This document shows positions 24,807 through 34,171 of a stretch of DNA of 44,692 nt, one piece after another; the stretch's first letter is position 1; every line of letters starts with the position of its first letter. Made by a program: the position numbers and the translations under genes. The stretch is from Cytophagaceae bacterium (GTDB taxonomy: Bacteria > Bacteroidota > Bacteroidia > Cytophagales > Flexibacteraceae). The DNA is taken from positions 1-44,692 of the forward strand of contig JAIXQU010000110.1 of the NCBI GenBank assembly GCA_027485575.1, read 5' to 3'. The notes beneath the pieces were generated by a model. That model was not told where the DNA came from, searched no databases, and was given only the letters and a program-made list of their open reading frames with translations.

Positions 24807-26981
24807 TTACTTCACGATGGTTACCCAATCGGCCAGTTTTTTAAATTCTGTGGAATCAGGTTCTTTAACTTCTGCTGTGTAAAAATAGGTGCCTTCTTCA
24901 TTTTTTTCAGGCTTCCAATCATTTTTATAGGAGGATGAGGAAAAAACTTTTTTGCCCCATCGGTCAAAAATAACAAGATTTTTAACCTCTCTTCTGTCAA
25001 AAGACAATACCTGATTGTTTTCCAGGCCATTGGTAATTATCAGATTGTTAATGGATTTGAGCGATGGCTCTGATATTGGTTTGGGTTTGATTTTAAAATC
25101 AAGACTTCTTGCCACCTTACAAAAAAAGCGACCTCCTGCTTTGGTTTGGATAATTGCTTTCACTGAAACCAAGCTATCGCTGGTGTTGAAAAAGACCATT
25201 TGCTTAGAATTTTTATTCTTGATGTCTCCATTGATTACTGTCCAATCTGTAACCAGAGTAGTTGGTTTCTCACTCTGGAAGGAAACCAAAACCGAATCAC
25301 CCTGAGTTGGGGTAAGCGTTGCGGAAAATAATTTGGGATCAAAAAGGACGGATTTAACTGTGTCTCTTTTCAGATCACTTAGGCAGCCTTCCGCATTTCT
25401 TGCCCTAACCGTAATATAAATTTCTTGCGCAGGGGTAAGAGAGGATATCTCTAATTGAAAAGCTGAAGAATCTGTTCTGCTTGTAGAAACGCCAACCGGT
25501 CGGTTGATAATATTCCAGGTAAAAGTATATCCCGCCTTTGGGGTGGCAGAAAAGGTGACAGGCGTGCCTTCACAAACAGAGTCCTTTCCGGGAAAAAAGG
25601 TAAAATCGATGGTATCAAAAATCACCTTGACTTCAAATCTCTGTAATGCACAAAGGGCTAAATAAGAGACCTCAACCCAACGGGATACAGGAACATTGGC
25701 ATTAAAAACCAGCGAATCTTCAGTAGAAATTGTATTTGTTCCTGTAGCTGTTTGAAACCAGGAAACAGTGGCGCCAACCGGAGCCTTCACTTTGAGGGTT
25801 GCCAGCCCCGGTCCGCAAAGTGTATCGTTGAAGGTATCGACTACAATATTTCCGGCTCCATTCACTTTAACAACATTTGTGATATTGTATGTTCTTCCCC
25901 GGGTTGGGTGGTCCAATGGAGTAGTATTTTTGTATCGGAAGGCATAAACTCTATAGAAGAAATTGCCGGGGCCGGGACTATCAGCAAAAGTAACTGTAGC
26001 CGAACTGTTAATTATTCCTACTACTATTCCTGAACCAATAAAACTATTCAAACCATATTCTCTACCGTTTTGCGGCTTTGTAAAATTCTCCGTTGAATTT
26101 CTAACTACCATATAACCAGTGGTATTATCCGAAGGAAATACGTCTGTTGCCGGAAGCCAGGAAAATAAAACAGTATTATTTGTACCACGGCTTAGACAAA
26201 CTTTTTGAGAATCAATTTTAGGGGTTCTGAGATTGATTAACCATGTATCATTTGCTCCACCGTTTCCGATTCCTTCGAATGGGGTATCGGTAGTGTCTAT
26301 CAATCCATTGTTTGTTGTGGATTGAATTCCTGCAGAAAAACTGGAAAGATTTCCCGTTATAACTTTTAGTGCAGTTGGGGAACTCATTCCAAATTCATAA
26401 TACAAAAAGTTGCCGCAAGGTCTTGTAGCTGCCTGGGCAGTACTTGTATTTGTCCATTTTGAACTCGTGGTAACGCAGGTTCCACCAACAACACTGGAAC
26501 CCGGATTATTATCATGGCCAATTCCATGCACCATTTTTCCAGTCGGATCTACAATGTGGACAAAATCGCCATCATCGGCCAGAAAAAGAGTTGTGGCAGA
26601 GCCCCCTGAAAAGAATGTAGTGTTTCTGCAACAAACCCTAATAAATCCATCAGACTTATCCGAATCAGTAATATCATCACAATTTGCAAGGTTTGAAGCA
26701 TGGTCAATAATAATCACAGTTCCAGCCCGGAGGTTTTTCCACAAGGCTACATCTTTAAACTCAATTTTTGGTTGCCAACTTGAGGTTCCGGCATTGTTAT
26801 CACCTATAAAATAACCTACCAAACTCAGGTTATCTTTAACCACAACCAACTCTGTCCATTCATCATTTTGGCTGGCCGAATTGTAGTATTCATTCACCAC
26901 AATTTCAGGTGTTTGCGCTTTCAAGAACAAGGCCAATAAATTAAAAAACAGAGCTAAGCAGGTGTATCGTAAATTTCTCAT
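24807..26981 (-). CDS. Surface protein with lamin-tail-like domain, Ig/PKD-like domains and CHU_C (T9SS type B) C-terminus
   Basis: 724 residues. Signal peptide 1-22 (ends FLKAQ). Residues ~25-160 look like a lamin-tail domain: IVVNEYYNSASQNDEWTELV, then LVGYFIGDNN and GTVIIIDHAS. A fibronectin-like stretch follows (~265-370), then Ig/PKD-like beta domains to ~630. The C-terminus, LVIFDRWGKKVFSSSSYKND onward to KLADWVTIVK, is the gliding-motility-associated type B sorting domain. Expected to be exported by the T9SS and linked to the cell surface. Function unknown; lamin-tail domains often accompany extracellular nucleases or calcium-binding proteins, but no catalytic domain is visible. Single gene. 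Confidence 0.85.
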   Translation of the reverse strand: MRNLRYTCLALFFNLLALFLKAQTPEIVVNEYYNSASQNDEWTELVVVKDNLSLVGYFIGDNNAGTSSWQPKIEFKDVALWKNLRAGTVIIIDHASNLANCDDITDSDKSDGFIRVCCRNTTFFSGGSATTLFLADDGDFVHIVDPTGKMVHGIGHDNNPGSSVVGGTCVTTSSKWTNTSTAQAATRPCGNFLYYEFGMSSPTALKVITGNLSSFSAGIQSTTNNGLIDTTDTPFEGIGNGGANDTWLINLRTPKIDSQKVCLSRGTNNTVLFSWLPATDVFPSDNTTGYMVVRNSTENFTKPQNGREYGLNSFIGSGIVVGIINSSATVTFADSPGPGNFFYRVYAFRYKNTTPLDHPTRGRTYNITNVVKVNGAGNIVVDTFNDTLCGPGLATLKVKAPVGATVSWFQTATGTNTISTEDSLVFNANVPVSRWVEVSYLALCALQRFEVKVIFDTIDFTFFPGKDSVCEGTPVTFSATPKAGYTFTWNIINRPVGVSTSRTDSSAFQLEISSLTPAQEIYITVRARNAEGCLSDLKRDTVKSVLFDPKLFSATLTPTQGDSVLVSFQSEKPTTLVTDWTVINGDIKNKNSKQMVFFNTSDSLVSVKAIIQTKAGGRFFCKVARSLDFKIKPKPISEPSLKSINNLIITNGLENNQVLSFDRREVKNLVIFDRWGKKVFSSSSYKNDWKPEKNEEGTYFYTAEVKEPDSTEFKKLADWVTIVK

Positions 26982-27254
26982 TCAGCAGCAAAGATAGGGT
27001 TTGAGAATTTTCTTATCTTAAAATTTCAAAAGGATAAAAAAGCTAAAATTGAATCTACCGCTCACCACCGCATCAATATCTGGTGCTTGAATCATTTTAT
27101 ATATCGGCCGGGGGCAATGCTTTTTCTTCATTCCAGAAGGGCTGGTCTTTTCCAGGCAAATCTTTCCAGGCAAGGGGTTGAATTTGTTGGACTTTGATTG
27201 AATCAACTACCGTTATTGCCGGAATCGGGGCATTGAGTTTTCTTCATTCCTTTT

Positions 27255-27620
27255 TCAACCCATGGAATGAAATGCAAGTGCATTGCCCTCACAATCAAGG
27301 ATGAAGGCCACAAACCCAACCTCTTCGGTAATCAACATTTTGGGCACAATTATTTTTCCTCCGGCTTCAATGGCCCTGTCCACAAAAACCTGAAGGTCAG
27401 GATTACAATTTAAATATAACCTTGGTCCGTAGACAGAGGGTTGATATCCTTCTCCTTGAACTATTGCACCCGATGGACCAGAATCTTGTGGAAAAAAACC
27501 CATTGTATATGCCCCAAGAGCTGAAATTGTTAAATCCGTCTGAAACACATATTCATAAAAAGCCTTGGCCCTGTAAAATTCAAGGACTGGAATTTCGAAC
27601 CAATTAATTAACCTCTCCAA
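27255..27620 (-). CDS. VOC (glyoxalase/bleomycin resistance) family protein
   Basis: 121 residues, one VOC module pair. INWFEIPVLEFYRAKAFYEYVF is the first beta-alpha unit, and GGKIIVPKMLITEEVGFVAFILDCEGNALAFHS the last, the form seen in YdcJ-like/PhnB-like VOC proteins of Bacteroidota. VOC proteins hold a metal for isomerase, dioxygenase or sequestration chemistry; no substrate can be assigned. No ATG is available: an in-frame TAG lies four codons upstream, so TTG at 27620 is the likely start. Confidence 0.85.
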   Translation of the reverse strand: MERLINWFEIPVLEFYRAKAFYEYVFQTDLTISALGAYTMGFFPQDSGPSGAIVQGEGYQPSVYGPRLYLNCNPDLQVFVDRAIEAGGKIIVPKMLITEEVGFVAFILDCEGNALAFHSMG

Positions 27621-27741
27621 GAAATTTAGCAGCTAGTGTTGATTGTAGGAAATGAATATTTTCATTGCTCTAATTGATAAAGCAGCCACAATTTTAATGA
27701 ATTTAAACACAGAATTTGGTTCGATTGAATAAAAAAAATTC
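27621..27741. other. AT-rich spacer upstream of repeat copy B
   Basis: The 456-base gap between the VOC gene and the gene at 28077 holds this AT-rich stretch, repeat copy B (27742-27921) and the leader of the downstream gene. I see no ORF or RNA structure in it beyond the repeat. Confidence 0.6.
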
Positions 27742-27921
27742 AACCCAGAAAAGTCATAAAGAATCTCATGCCAATGCTAAATTGCTTCAGCTCAAAAACT
27801 TCGCCGCCTTTTCTTCTCTGGCCGTCGCTGCTATGGATTTCGAATAAAAGATGCTGGTTTTTTGGAAGCTTGCACAGCTTTGCTGTTGGGGTTGGCCTCT
27901 CTTCAAGAAAGCCTGATGACC
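27742..27921 (+). repeat. Interspersed repeat, copy B (no hairpin module)
   Basis: Shares with copies A and C the blocks AACCCAGAA, CTAAATTGCTTCA, CCTTTTCTTCT, ATTTCGAATAAAAG, ACAGCTTTG and GGCCTCTC, in the same order and orientation as A. The GGAATTCC...GGTAATCC hairpin is missing: the sequence goes from AAGAATCTC straight to ATGCCAATGC. It is the most diverged copy. The minus-strand ORF across it (27740-27934) has no sign of selection. Confidence 0.75.
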
Positions 27922-28076
27922 AATCCGGGTTCAAAATATTCCGGCAAAAAACAAACCTGGCCCCCCAAATTATTTTTTTCTGAGAAAACAGTTTAAGCCA
28001 AAATATACCAGAGCAAGGACAAAGTTTGGTATTCTCAATTTACAGAATTTAATTAGCCATTCTAAATCTAATCTCT

Positions 28077-30314
28077 ATGATGAAAACAGGCAAACTCCTT
28101 TTACTTATATGCTTAATTTACTTCACTAGTCCAGTGTTGGCTACCCATATTGTGGGTGGAGGATTTGACATGGTTTCAGATGGAAACTACTACTATAAGA
28201 TTAGGCTAATCCTTTACTTTGACGAAATCAATGGAAGTTCCGGTGCCATTGACGAGGATGTTACTTTTAATATTTTCAGAAAAAAGGACAATGTTAATCT
28301 GAGGCAAATCTCAGTTCCACTTGGATCAAGCGACCAGATCGTTGATTATGTATCTACTGCCTGCGGAACAACGGTACCGGTCAGAACAAGAATTTTTGAA
28401 TATGTAACCAATATTTTCCTGCCTCCTGCTGAATTTGGTGACCCCATGGGTTATTATGTAATGTGGGAGAGATGCTGTAGAAATCAGGGAATTACCAATA
28501 TCCGGTTTCCTGGTTCCACCGGTCAGACATTCTTTATGGATTTCCCCCCGGTTATAAAAAACGGCCAACCCTTCCCCAACGATTCTCCCGTTTTTGCACC
28601 TGTTGGAAACAACTTATTTTGTATCAACCAATTGTCCAAAATCAACTTCAATGCCTATGATTTTGATGGTGATTCATTGGTCTATGAACTAACAGACCCG
28701 GTAAGGTCAATTAAGGCAGACTCCATTATTCCCCGTTCAGACATTGGAACTCCGGGTCCATATCCATCCGTAATATGGAATACAGACTATGGTACTTCAG
28801 CTCAGATTACCGGAGACCCAGACCTAATTATTGATTCAATTACGGGAATTTTGTCTGTTAAACCCAATAAACTTGGCCTTTTTGTTTTTGCAGTAAAATG
28901 TTCAGAATTCAGAAATGGTATAAAAATCGGAGAGGTCAGAAGAGAATTTCAGCAGGTGGTTATTGATTGCCCTGTAAATACATCGCCCAAAATATTCATC
29001 AGGGACCCATTAAGACCCAGAAATATTGCAAAAAATGACACCCTTTTTATTTCCAACACACAGCAAACTACCACTTGTGTCCAGATAAAAGTAACTGATT
29101 TACAAATTGGACAGCGGATCACTTTAAAGGCAATTCCACTTAACTTCATGCCAATAGCCCCAATTACAGGAGATACCACACAGCTTGTTACCAGCGACAC
29201 GGTCCGTCTATCTTTTTGCCTTCCTGCTTGTGTTGGATCTACAAAGCAAAACCCATATAAACTCAAAGTTGTGGCCCGTGACAATGGCTGTTCTGGTTCT
29301 TTGACTGATACTTTTGATGTTTATGTTGTGCTGGCTGTCCCTCCATTTTTTGAACCCAAGCTATTGCTTTCCAGTCCGGATTCAGTTTTTGATATGGTTG
29401 GTTTGGACTCATTAAAAATAAACGTGAGAACCGAAATGCAAACCAGTCAGCTTAATTCCCTGAGGGCTGAATATTATGACAACCGAAACCGGACTATTTC
29501 TCCAAATTCATTTAATCCATCCATGTATTTTCAGTTCAAATCGGGTTATGGTTCTCTAAGCAGCCCGTATCAATGGAAAGCCCCTTGTAATAAACTTAGT
29601 AACCAACCCATTACCGTAATTTTTGTGGCTAAAACCAACTTCTGTAACCAAAGCATTACCCTTAAAAAACCCATTAAAATTTCGGTTTCTCCTTTTAAGC
29701 TGGATCCTAAATTGTATGTTGTCGGAAAGGATACCGGGCTTTCAGAAATTGAAATTACGGGCAAAGTAAACCAGCCTGTAAATTTTGATTTAGAAGGAAT
29801 AATAAAGGACAAGAAAAAGGTGGAAATCGTGGCCACTTCGCAGGGAAAACTTCTTCAAACCTATGCCATCAATACAAAAGATTCGATTGGTTTTGGAAAA
29901 GTAACCAGCCCGTTAAGATGGAATCCCACGTGTAAAGAAACTGGTCTTAATTATCCTTTTACAGTCATGGTAAGGGCTGTAGCCAGGAGTTGCGATAATG
30001 TCTTTTCTGATTCGTTGCTTTTGAAATTCAAACTGGAAGAGCCTGATTTAAAAATAAGTCAACCACCGAACTTTTTTACCAACAACAATGATGGCTACAA
30101 TGACTTTCTGACTTTAAAAACAATGTTGAAAGACCAGGAATGCACCATTAATTTCCAGAACATGGAAATTTTTAACCGCTGGGGAGAGAAGATGTACAGT
30201 ACTTCTAACCCAAAGTTTGTCTGGCCAGAAAACAGAGAAGAATCAGGTTCTTACTTTTTTGTTATCCGGTTCAAAGAAAAGACTTTTACGGGTTGGTTTC
30301 AAATGACCAACTAA
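28077..30314 (+). CDS. Surface protein with CHU_C (T9SS type B) C-terminus
   Basis: 745 residues. Signal peptide 1-22 (KLLLLICLIYFTSPVLA), then THIVGGGF at the mature N-terminus, which is the usual opening of a large family of Bacteroidota surface proteins. The middle is beta-rich, with repeated Ig-like stretches and scattered Cys. The C-terminus has NFFTNNNDGYND and IFNRWGEKMYSTSN followed by ESGSYFFVIRF, the gliding-motility-associated CHU_C domain recognised by the T9SS. The exact function is unknown; these proteins are often adhesin- or sheath-like. It ends 1 base before the convergent fumarylacetoacetase stop. Confidence 0.88.
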   Translation: MMKTGKLLLLICLIYFTSPVLATHIVGGGFDMVSDGNYYYKIRLILYFDEINGSSGAIDEDVTFNIFRKKDNVNLRQISVPLGSSDQIVDYVSTACGTTVPVRTRIFEYVTNIFLPPAEFGDPMGYYVMWERCCRNQGITNIRFPGSTGQTFFMDFPPVIKNGQPFPNDSPVFAPVGNNLFCINQLSKINFNAYDFDGDSLVYELTDPVRSIKADSIIPRSDIGTPGPYPSVIWNTDYGTSAQITGDPDLIIDSITGILSVKPNKLGLFVFAVKCSEFRNGIKIGEVRREFQQVVIDCPVNTSPKIFIRDPLRPRNIAKNDTLFISNTQQTTTCVQIKVTDLQIGQRITLKAIPLNFMPIAPITGDTTQLVTSDTVRLSFCLPACVGSTKQNPYKLKVVARDNGCSGSLTDTFDVYVVLAVPPFFEPKLLLSSPDSVFDMVGLDSLKINVRTEMQTSQLNSLRAEYYDNRNRTISPNSFNPSMYFQFKSGYGSLSSPYQWKAPCNKLSNQPITVIFVAKTNFCNQSITLKKPIKISVSPFKLDPKLYVVGKDTGLSEIEITGKVNQPVNFDLEGIIKDKKKVEIVATSQGKLLQTYAINTKDSIGFGKVTSPLRWNPTCKETGLNYPFTVMVRAVARSCDNVFSDSLLLKFKLEEPDLKISQPPNFFTNNNDGYNDFLTLKTMLKDQECTINFQNMEIFNRWGEKMYSTSNPKFVWPENREESGSYFFVIRFKEKTFTGWFQMTN

Positions 30315-30315
30315 C

Positions 30316-31572
30316 TCATAAAGAAGACAAAACCATTCCGGTTACCTCCCCAAATCCGACCCGGATACCCTCTTTTTCTGAAAATCCTTTAATGGAGATG
30401 CTGTCTCCATCTTCCAGAAAATTTCTTTTTTCTCCATTGGGAAAAACAATTGGATTCTGCCCTCTTTTTGTAATTTCCAGCAAACTGCCAAGGCTGTCTT
30501 CCGTTGGGCCTGATATTGTTCCACTGGCCAATAAATCTCCCACCCTCATCGGGCAGCCGTTGATGGTATGGTGGGCAAGTTGCTGATTCATACTCCAATA
30601 CAAGTATTTTTGATTGGTTTTTGAAATAACCTTTTTGTCGCCTTTTTGGGTAATCAATTCAGCTTCAAGATGAATATCATAGGTCCAGCGTTGCTTTTGT
30701 TTCAGATAAGGCAAAACTTCAGGATTCATTTCTGCATCCATTGGAACCCGAAATGGCTTTAATGCATCCATTGTCACAATCCACGGCGAAACTGAGGAGC
30801 AGAAATTCTTACCTAAAAAAGGACCAAGCGGCACATATTCCCAAGATTGTAAATCCCTGGCAGACCAATCATTGAAAAGCATCATTCCAAAAATATAGTC
30901 TTCTGCCTCATCCACTCCAATTGAACTTCCCATTTGGGTATTTCTGGAAACAACAAATGCTGTTTCCAACTCCATATCCATTTGTTTGGAAGGAGAAAAA
31001 GCAGGAATCTCTGCTGTCGGGGGTTTAATCTGGCCTTTTGGTCTATGGAAATTGGTGCCGGAAACCACAATAGAAGAACTTCGGCCATGGTACCCAACCG
31101 GAATGTGTTTCCAATTTGGTAAAAGTGGGTTTTGAGGGTCTCTAAACATGGCCCCAACATTGGCGGCATGGTATTCACTGGAATAAAAATCGGTATAGTC
31201 CCCGATTTGAACAGGCAAATGCATGGTAACTTCCGAAACGGGAATCAGGAATCTTTCTGCATTTTCATTTAATGTAATCTGCTCACTACCAACAGAAAAA
31301 AGAAGTTGAACTCTATTTCGTAGTGTCCTCCAGCATCCTGGACCTGCTTCTATCAATGGATTTAAAGTTGGCGACAAAAAAAGACCATCATTTTTCATTT
31401 CGACATCTTTCAAATGTCCTGCCCGATTTAGCTCTTCGATGTGAATTACAAAATCACCCAAACGAATCCCGATTCTGGGACTCCACTTCTGGCTGGAAAA
31501 AATTCCAAACGGCAAGTTAAAAATTGAAAAATCAGAATCAGATGGAATGGGCAAAATGCACTCAGGTTTCAT
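30316..31572 (-). CDS. fahA: Fumarylacetoacetase
   Basis: 418 residues from ATG 31572, almost the length of mammalian FAH (419). The frame runs on to a TTG at 31650, but the longer N-terminus has no family equivalent. MKPECILPIPSDSDFSIFNLPFGIF opens the N-terminal domain; catalytic and metal residues appear in DFYSSEYHAANVG (the FAH DFxxSxxH motif), PVGYHGRSSSIVVSGT and DMELETAFVV, with FNDWSARDLQSWEYVPLGPF after them. It splits fumarylacetoacetate into fumarate and acetoacetate, the last step of tyrosine and homogentisate breakdown. Other genes of that pathway are not present here. Confidence 0.96.
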   Translation of the reverse strand: MKPECILPIPSDSDFSIFNLPFGIFSSQKWSPRIGIRLGDFVIHIEELNRAGHLKDVEMKNDGLFLSPTLNPLIEAGPGCWRTLRNRVQLLFSVGSEQITLNENAERFLIPVSEVTMHLPVQIGDYTDFYSSEYHAANVGAMFRDPQNPLLPNWKHIPVGYHGRSSSIVVSGTNFHRPKGQIKPPTAEIPAFSPSKQMDMELETAFVVSRNTQMGSSIGVDEAEDYIFGMMLFNDWSARDLQSWEYVPLGPFLGKNFCSSVSPWIVTMDALKPFRVPMDAEMNPEVLPYLKQKQRWTYDIHLEAELITQKGDKKVISKTNQKYLYWSMNQQLAHHTINGCPMRVGDLLASGTISGPTEDSLGSLLEITKRGQNPIVFPNGEKRNFLEDGDSISIKGFSEKEGIRVGFGEVTGMVLSSL

Positions 31573-31800
31573 AAATGGAGTATGATTGTTTTCTAACCAC
31601 AAATATGGTGTATGATATTCTTTATATTCAGTTTTTAGATCTATCCCCAAATATTTTGGTCTTTAAACCAGAACCGAATAGTCTCAGAAACAAAAAACCA
31701 ATTCGATTTTTATCCTGGCATTCTGAGAAAAAGAAAGCGTTTTCAAAAAAACCGACCCAAGTAAACGGTTGAAATTCCATCTTTGTGGCCAACAATCCAT

Positions 31801-33009
31801 ATGTCCGTTTCAAAAAAGCCAGCCATAATTTTTATATTTTTCACCTTACTGATTGATGTAATTGGTTTTGGGATAATCATTCCGGTTATGCCTGGTTTGA
31901 TTTCAGAACTGACCGGAGGGGGTATGAGTGAAGCATCTATGTATGGTGGATGGATGCTCTTTGCATTTTCGCTCATGCAATTTCTTTTTTCACCTTTTCT
32001 TGGAAACCTAAGCGACCAGTATGGGCGGCGACCTATTCTTTTATTTTCACTTTTGGGTTTTGGGCTGGATTATATTTTACTGGCATTTGCACCAACCATT
32101 GCCTGGCTTTTTGTGGGAAGAATCATCGCAGGAATAACTGGAGCAAGTTTAACAACGGCATCAGCTTACATTGCAGACATCAGCACACCGGAAACGAGAG
32201 GTCAAAATTTTGGAATGATTGGTGCGGCATTTGGTCTTGGTTTTATCATAGGGCCGGTTTTAGGCGGAATCCTTGGAGAATTTGGTCCGCGAATTCCATT
32301 TTTTGCCGCGGCAGGACTAACACTGCTTAATTGGTTGTATGGTTATTTTGTACTTCCGGAATCTCTTTCTCAGGAAAACCGGAGAAAATTTGAATGGAAA
32401 AGAGCCAATCCAATGGGATCTTTAAAAAGCCTGAAAAATTACCCGGGAATTCTTGGCCTTGTTGTTTCGTTGTTTTTCCTACACATGGCTTCCCATTCTG
32501 TGCAAAGTACATGGTCATACTTTACCATGGGAGAGTTAAACTGGACAAGTGCTCAGGTTGGCTATTCGCTTGGGTTTGTTGGGCTTTTGGTTGCCAGTGT
32601 TCAGGCAGGGCTCGTCAGGGTAGCAAACAACAAATTAGGCGTAGTTCCTTCCATTTATTTGGGATTGCTTTTTTATGCCATAGGACTTTCCATTTTTACT
32701 TTTGCTGATGCAGGATGGATAATGTATGTGGGTCTGATTCCGTATTGCTTAAGTGGAATTGGCGGTCCAAGTATGCAAGGTTTGATTTCGGGAAAGGTTC
32801 CGCCAAATGCACAGGGTGAATTGCAGGGAGCACTAACTTCAACCATAAGTATGGCTGCCATTATTGGACCACCACTTATGACGAATTTATACAGCAATTT
32901 TTCGAGCCCTTCTGCAACGGTTCACTTTCCGGGAGCAGCATTTGTTATGGGTTTGGTTTTTGCACTTACAAGCCTTTTAATTGCCTGGTTAAATCTAAAA
33001 AACAGGTAA
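31801..33009 (+). CDS. MFS transporter, TetA-like (TCR family)
   Basis: 402 residues from ATG 31801; the track of the frame reaches a TTG six codons earlier. Twelve hydrophobic helices. Motif A between helices 2 and 3 is GNLSDQYGRRPIL, motif C in helix 5 is GAAFGLGFIIGPVLGG, and helix 1 carries DVIGFGIIIPVMP, the pattern of the DHA1 drug:H+ antiporters of the TetA group. Most chromosomal members in Bacteroidota have no proven drug substrate; tetracycline export should not be assumed. Divergent from fumarylacetoacetase, with no adjacent TetR-type regulator. Confidence 0.9.
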   Translation: MSVSKKPAIIFIFFTLLIDVIGFGIIIPVMPGLISELTGGGMSEASMYGGWMLFAFSLMQFLFSPFLGNLSDQYGRRPILLFSLLGFGLDYILLAFAPTIAWLFVGRIIAGITGASLTTASAYIADISTPETRGQNFGMIGAAFGLGFIIGPVLGGILGEFGPRIPFFAAAGLTLLNWLYGYFVLPESLSQENRRKFEWKRANPMGSLKSLKNYPGILGLVVSLFFLHMASHSVQSTWSYFTMGELNWTSAQVGYSLGFVGLLVASVQAGLVRVANNKLGVVPSIYLGLLFYAIGLSIFTFADAGWIMYVGLIPYCLSGIGGPSMQGLISGKVPPNAQGELQGALTSTISMAAIIGPPLMTNLYSNFSSPSATVHFPGAAFVMGLVFALTSLLIAWLNLKNR

Positions 33010-33056
33010 TTTAGATAAATTTCAAGGAATGTGAAATCGGGTTGAAATATGAAGAA

Positions 33057-34124
33057 CTAACTCATTTCTCCCCGGATCGACCGCATCAAATATCGCTTTG
33101 CATCGCTAATATTTTGCTGATTTGCCAGTAGAAACATAAGTTTTGTTATGGCAGCCTCCGTGGTTAAATCCCTTCCGCTTAAAACGCCAATATCCTGCAA
33201 ATGCTTTGAAGTTTCATATCGGCCTTGCATTACAGTGCCCCCATTGCACTGGCTTACATTGTAAATCACAATTCCGGAAACTATAGCTTTATGCAAAGAT
33301 TCTATAAACCAGGAACTTGTTTCTGCATTTCCAGATCCATAGGTTTCCAATACTACCCCTCTTAAACCTTCAATGGTCAAAATGGCCTCAATCGCTTCTT
33401 TTGAAATGCCTGGAAATAGTTTCAATATGGTAACTCTGGAGTCCATTTTTTTGTAAACCTTTAATTTGCTGTAAGGTTGAAATGGCTTGATAACATTGAA
33501 ATCATAATCAATCTTAATTCCACAAGTCGCAAGAGCAGGATAGTTTTTGCTTTCAAAAGCCCTGAATTGCGCACTTTCGACCTTTTTAGCTCGATTTCCT
33601 CTCAAAAGCTTATTGCTAAAGAAAATACAAACCTCGGGAATAACCGGCCTTCCATCTCTGCGGGCAGCAGCTATTTCAAGGGCAGTTATCAGGTTCTCCC
33701 TTGCATCGGTTCTGATGGCACCAATGGGCAATTGTGCACCTGTAAAAATTACGGGCTTATTTAAATCTTCAAGCAGATAACTAAGGGCAGAAGCAGAATA
33801 TGCCATCGTATCGGTTCCATGGATGATGACAAAGCCGTGAAAGTTATCGTAGTTTTCCTCAATCAGAGATGCCATTTCAATCCAATGATCGGGGCGAACA
33901 TTTGCAGAATCTATCAGTTTATGAAAAGAGGTAACCGTCAGGTTAAAATTAAACTTGTTGATCTCCGGAATCTGTGACAAAATCTGCTCAAAATCAAAGG
34001 GAACCAGGGTTTGAGCATCCTCATTAAAAACCATTCCCAATGTGCCTCCTGTATAGATAAGCATCACCGAGGATGCATTGGGATCTGAGCTGGTTTTAAC
34101 CTGAAAGGTTTTGTGGGCTGCCAT
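33057..34124 (-). CDS. ansA: Type I L-asparaginase
   Basis: 355 residues, no signal peptide. The two catalytic threonine motifs are intact: MLIYTGGTLGM (nucleophile Thr28) and IIHGTDTMAYSASALS (Thr104-Asp105), followed by TGAQLPIGAIRTDARENLITA. A cytoplasmic asparaginase of the AnsA type, hydrolysing asparagine to aspartate and ammonia; members of the family may be allosterically controlled through the C-terminal domain. ATG at 34124, with the tatD stop 47 bases upstream of it, so the small protein, tatD and ansA may form one minus-strand operon. Confidence 0.95.
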   Translation of the reverse strand: MAAHKTFQVKTSSDPNASSVMLIYTGGTLGMVFNEDAQTLVPFDFEQILSQIPEINKFNFNLTVTSFHKLIDSANVRPDHWIEMASLIEENYDNFHGFVIIHGTDTMAYSASALSYLLEDLNKPVIFTGAQLPIGAIRTDARENLITALEIAAARRDGRPVIPEVCIFFSNKLLRGNRAKKVESAQFRAFESKNYPALATCGIKIDYDFNVIKPFQPYSKLKVYKKMDSRVTILKLFPGISKEAIEAILTIEGLRGVVLETYGSGNAETSSWFIESLHKAIVSGIVIYNVSQCNGGTVMQGRYETSKHLQDIGVLSGRDLTTEAAITKLMFLLANQQNISDAKRYLMRSIRGEMS

Positions 34125-34171
34125 TGGTATTGAAATTGGAAGAAAACTTAAAATTCAAAACAAAGTAAATG

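Noticed and set aside
27018-27206. 62-codon minus-strand ORF starting MIQSKSNKFN
   Set aside because: The sequence looks random for most of its length. A neighbouring frame reads more like protein, reported separately as a possible remnant.
27740-27934. 64-codon minus-strand open frame over repeat copy B
   Set aside because: It coincides with the interspersed repeat; the equivalent frame is not open in copies A and C.
31801-33009. Tetracycline resistance gene
   Set aside because: It has MFS/TetA-type motifs but lies alone in a housekeeping setting with no TetR regulator or mobile element, so a resistance call is not justified.
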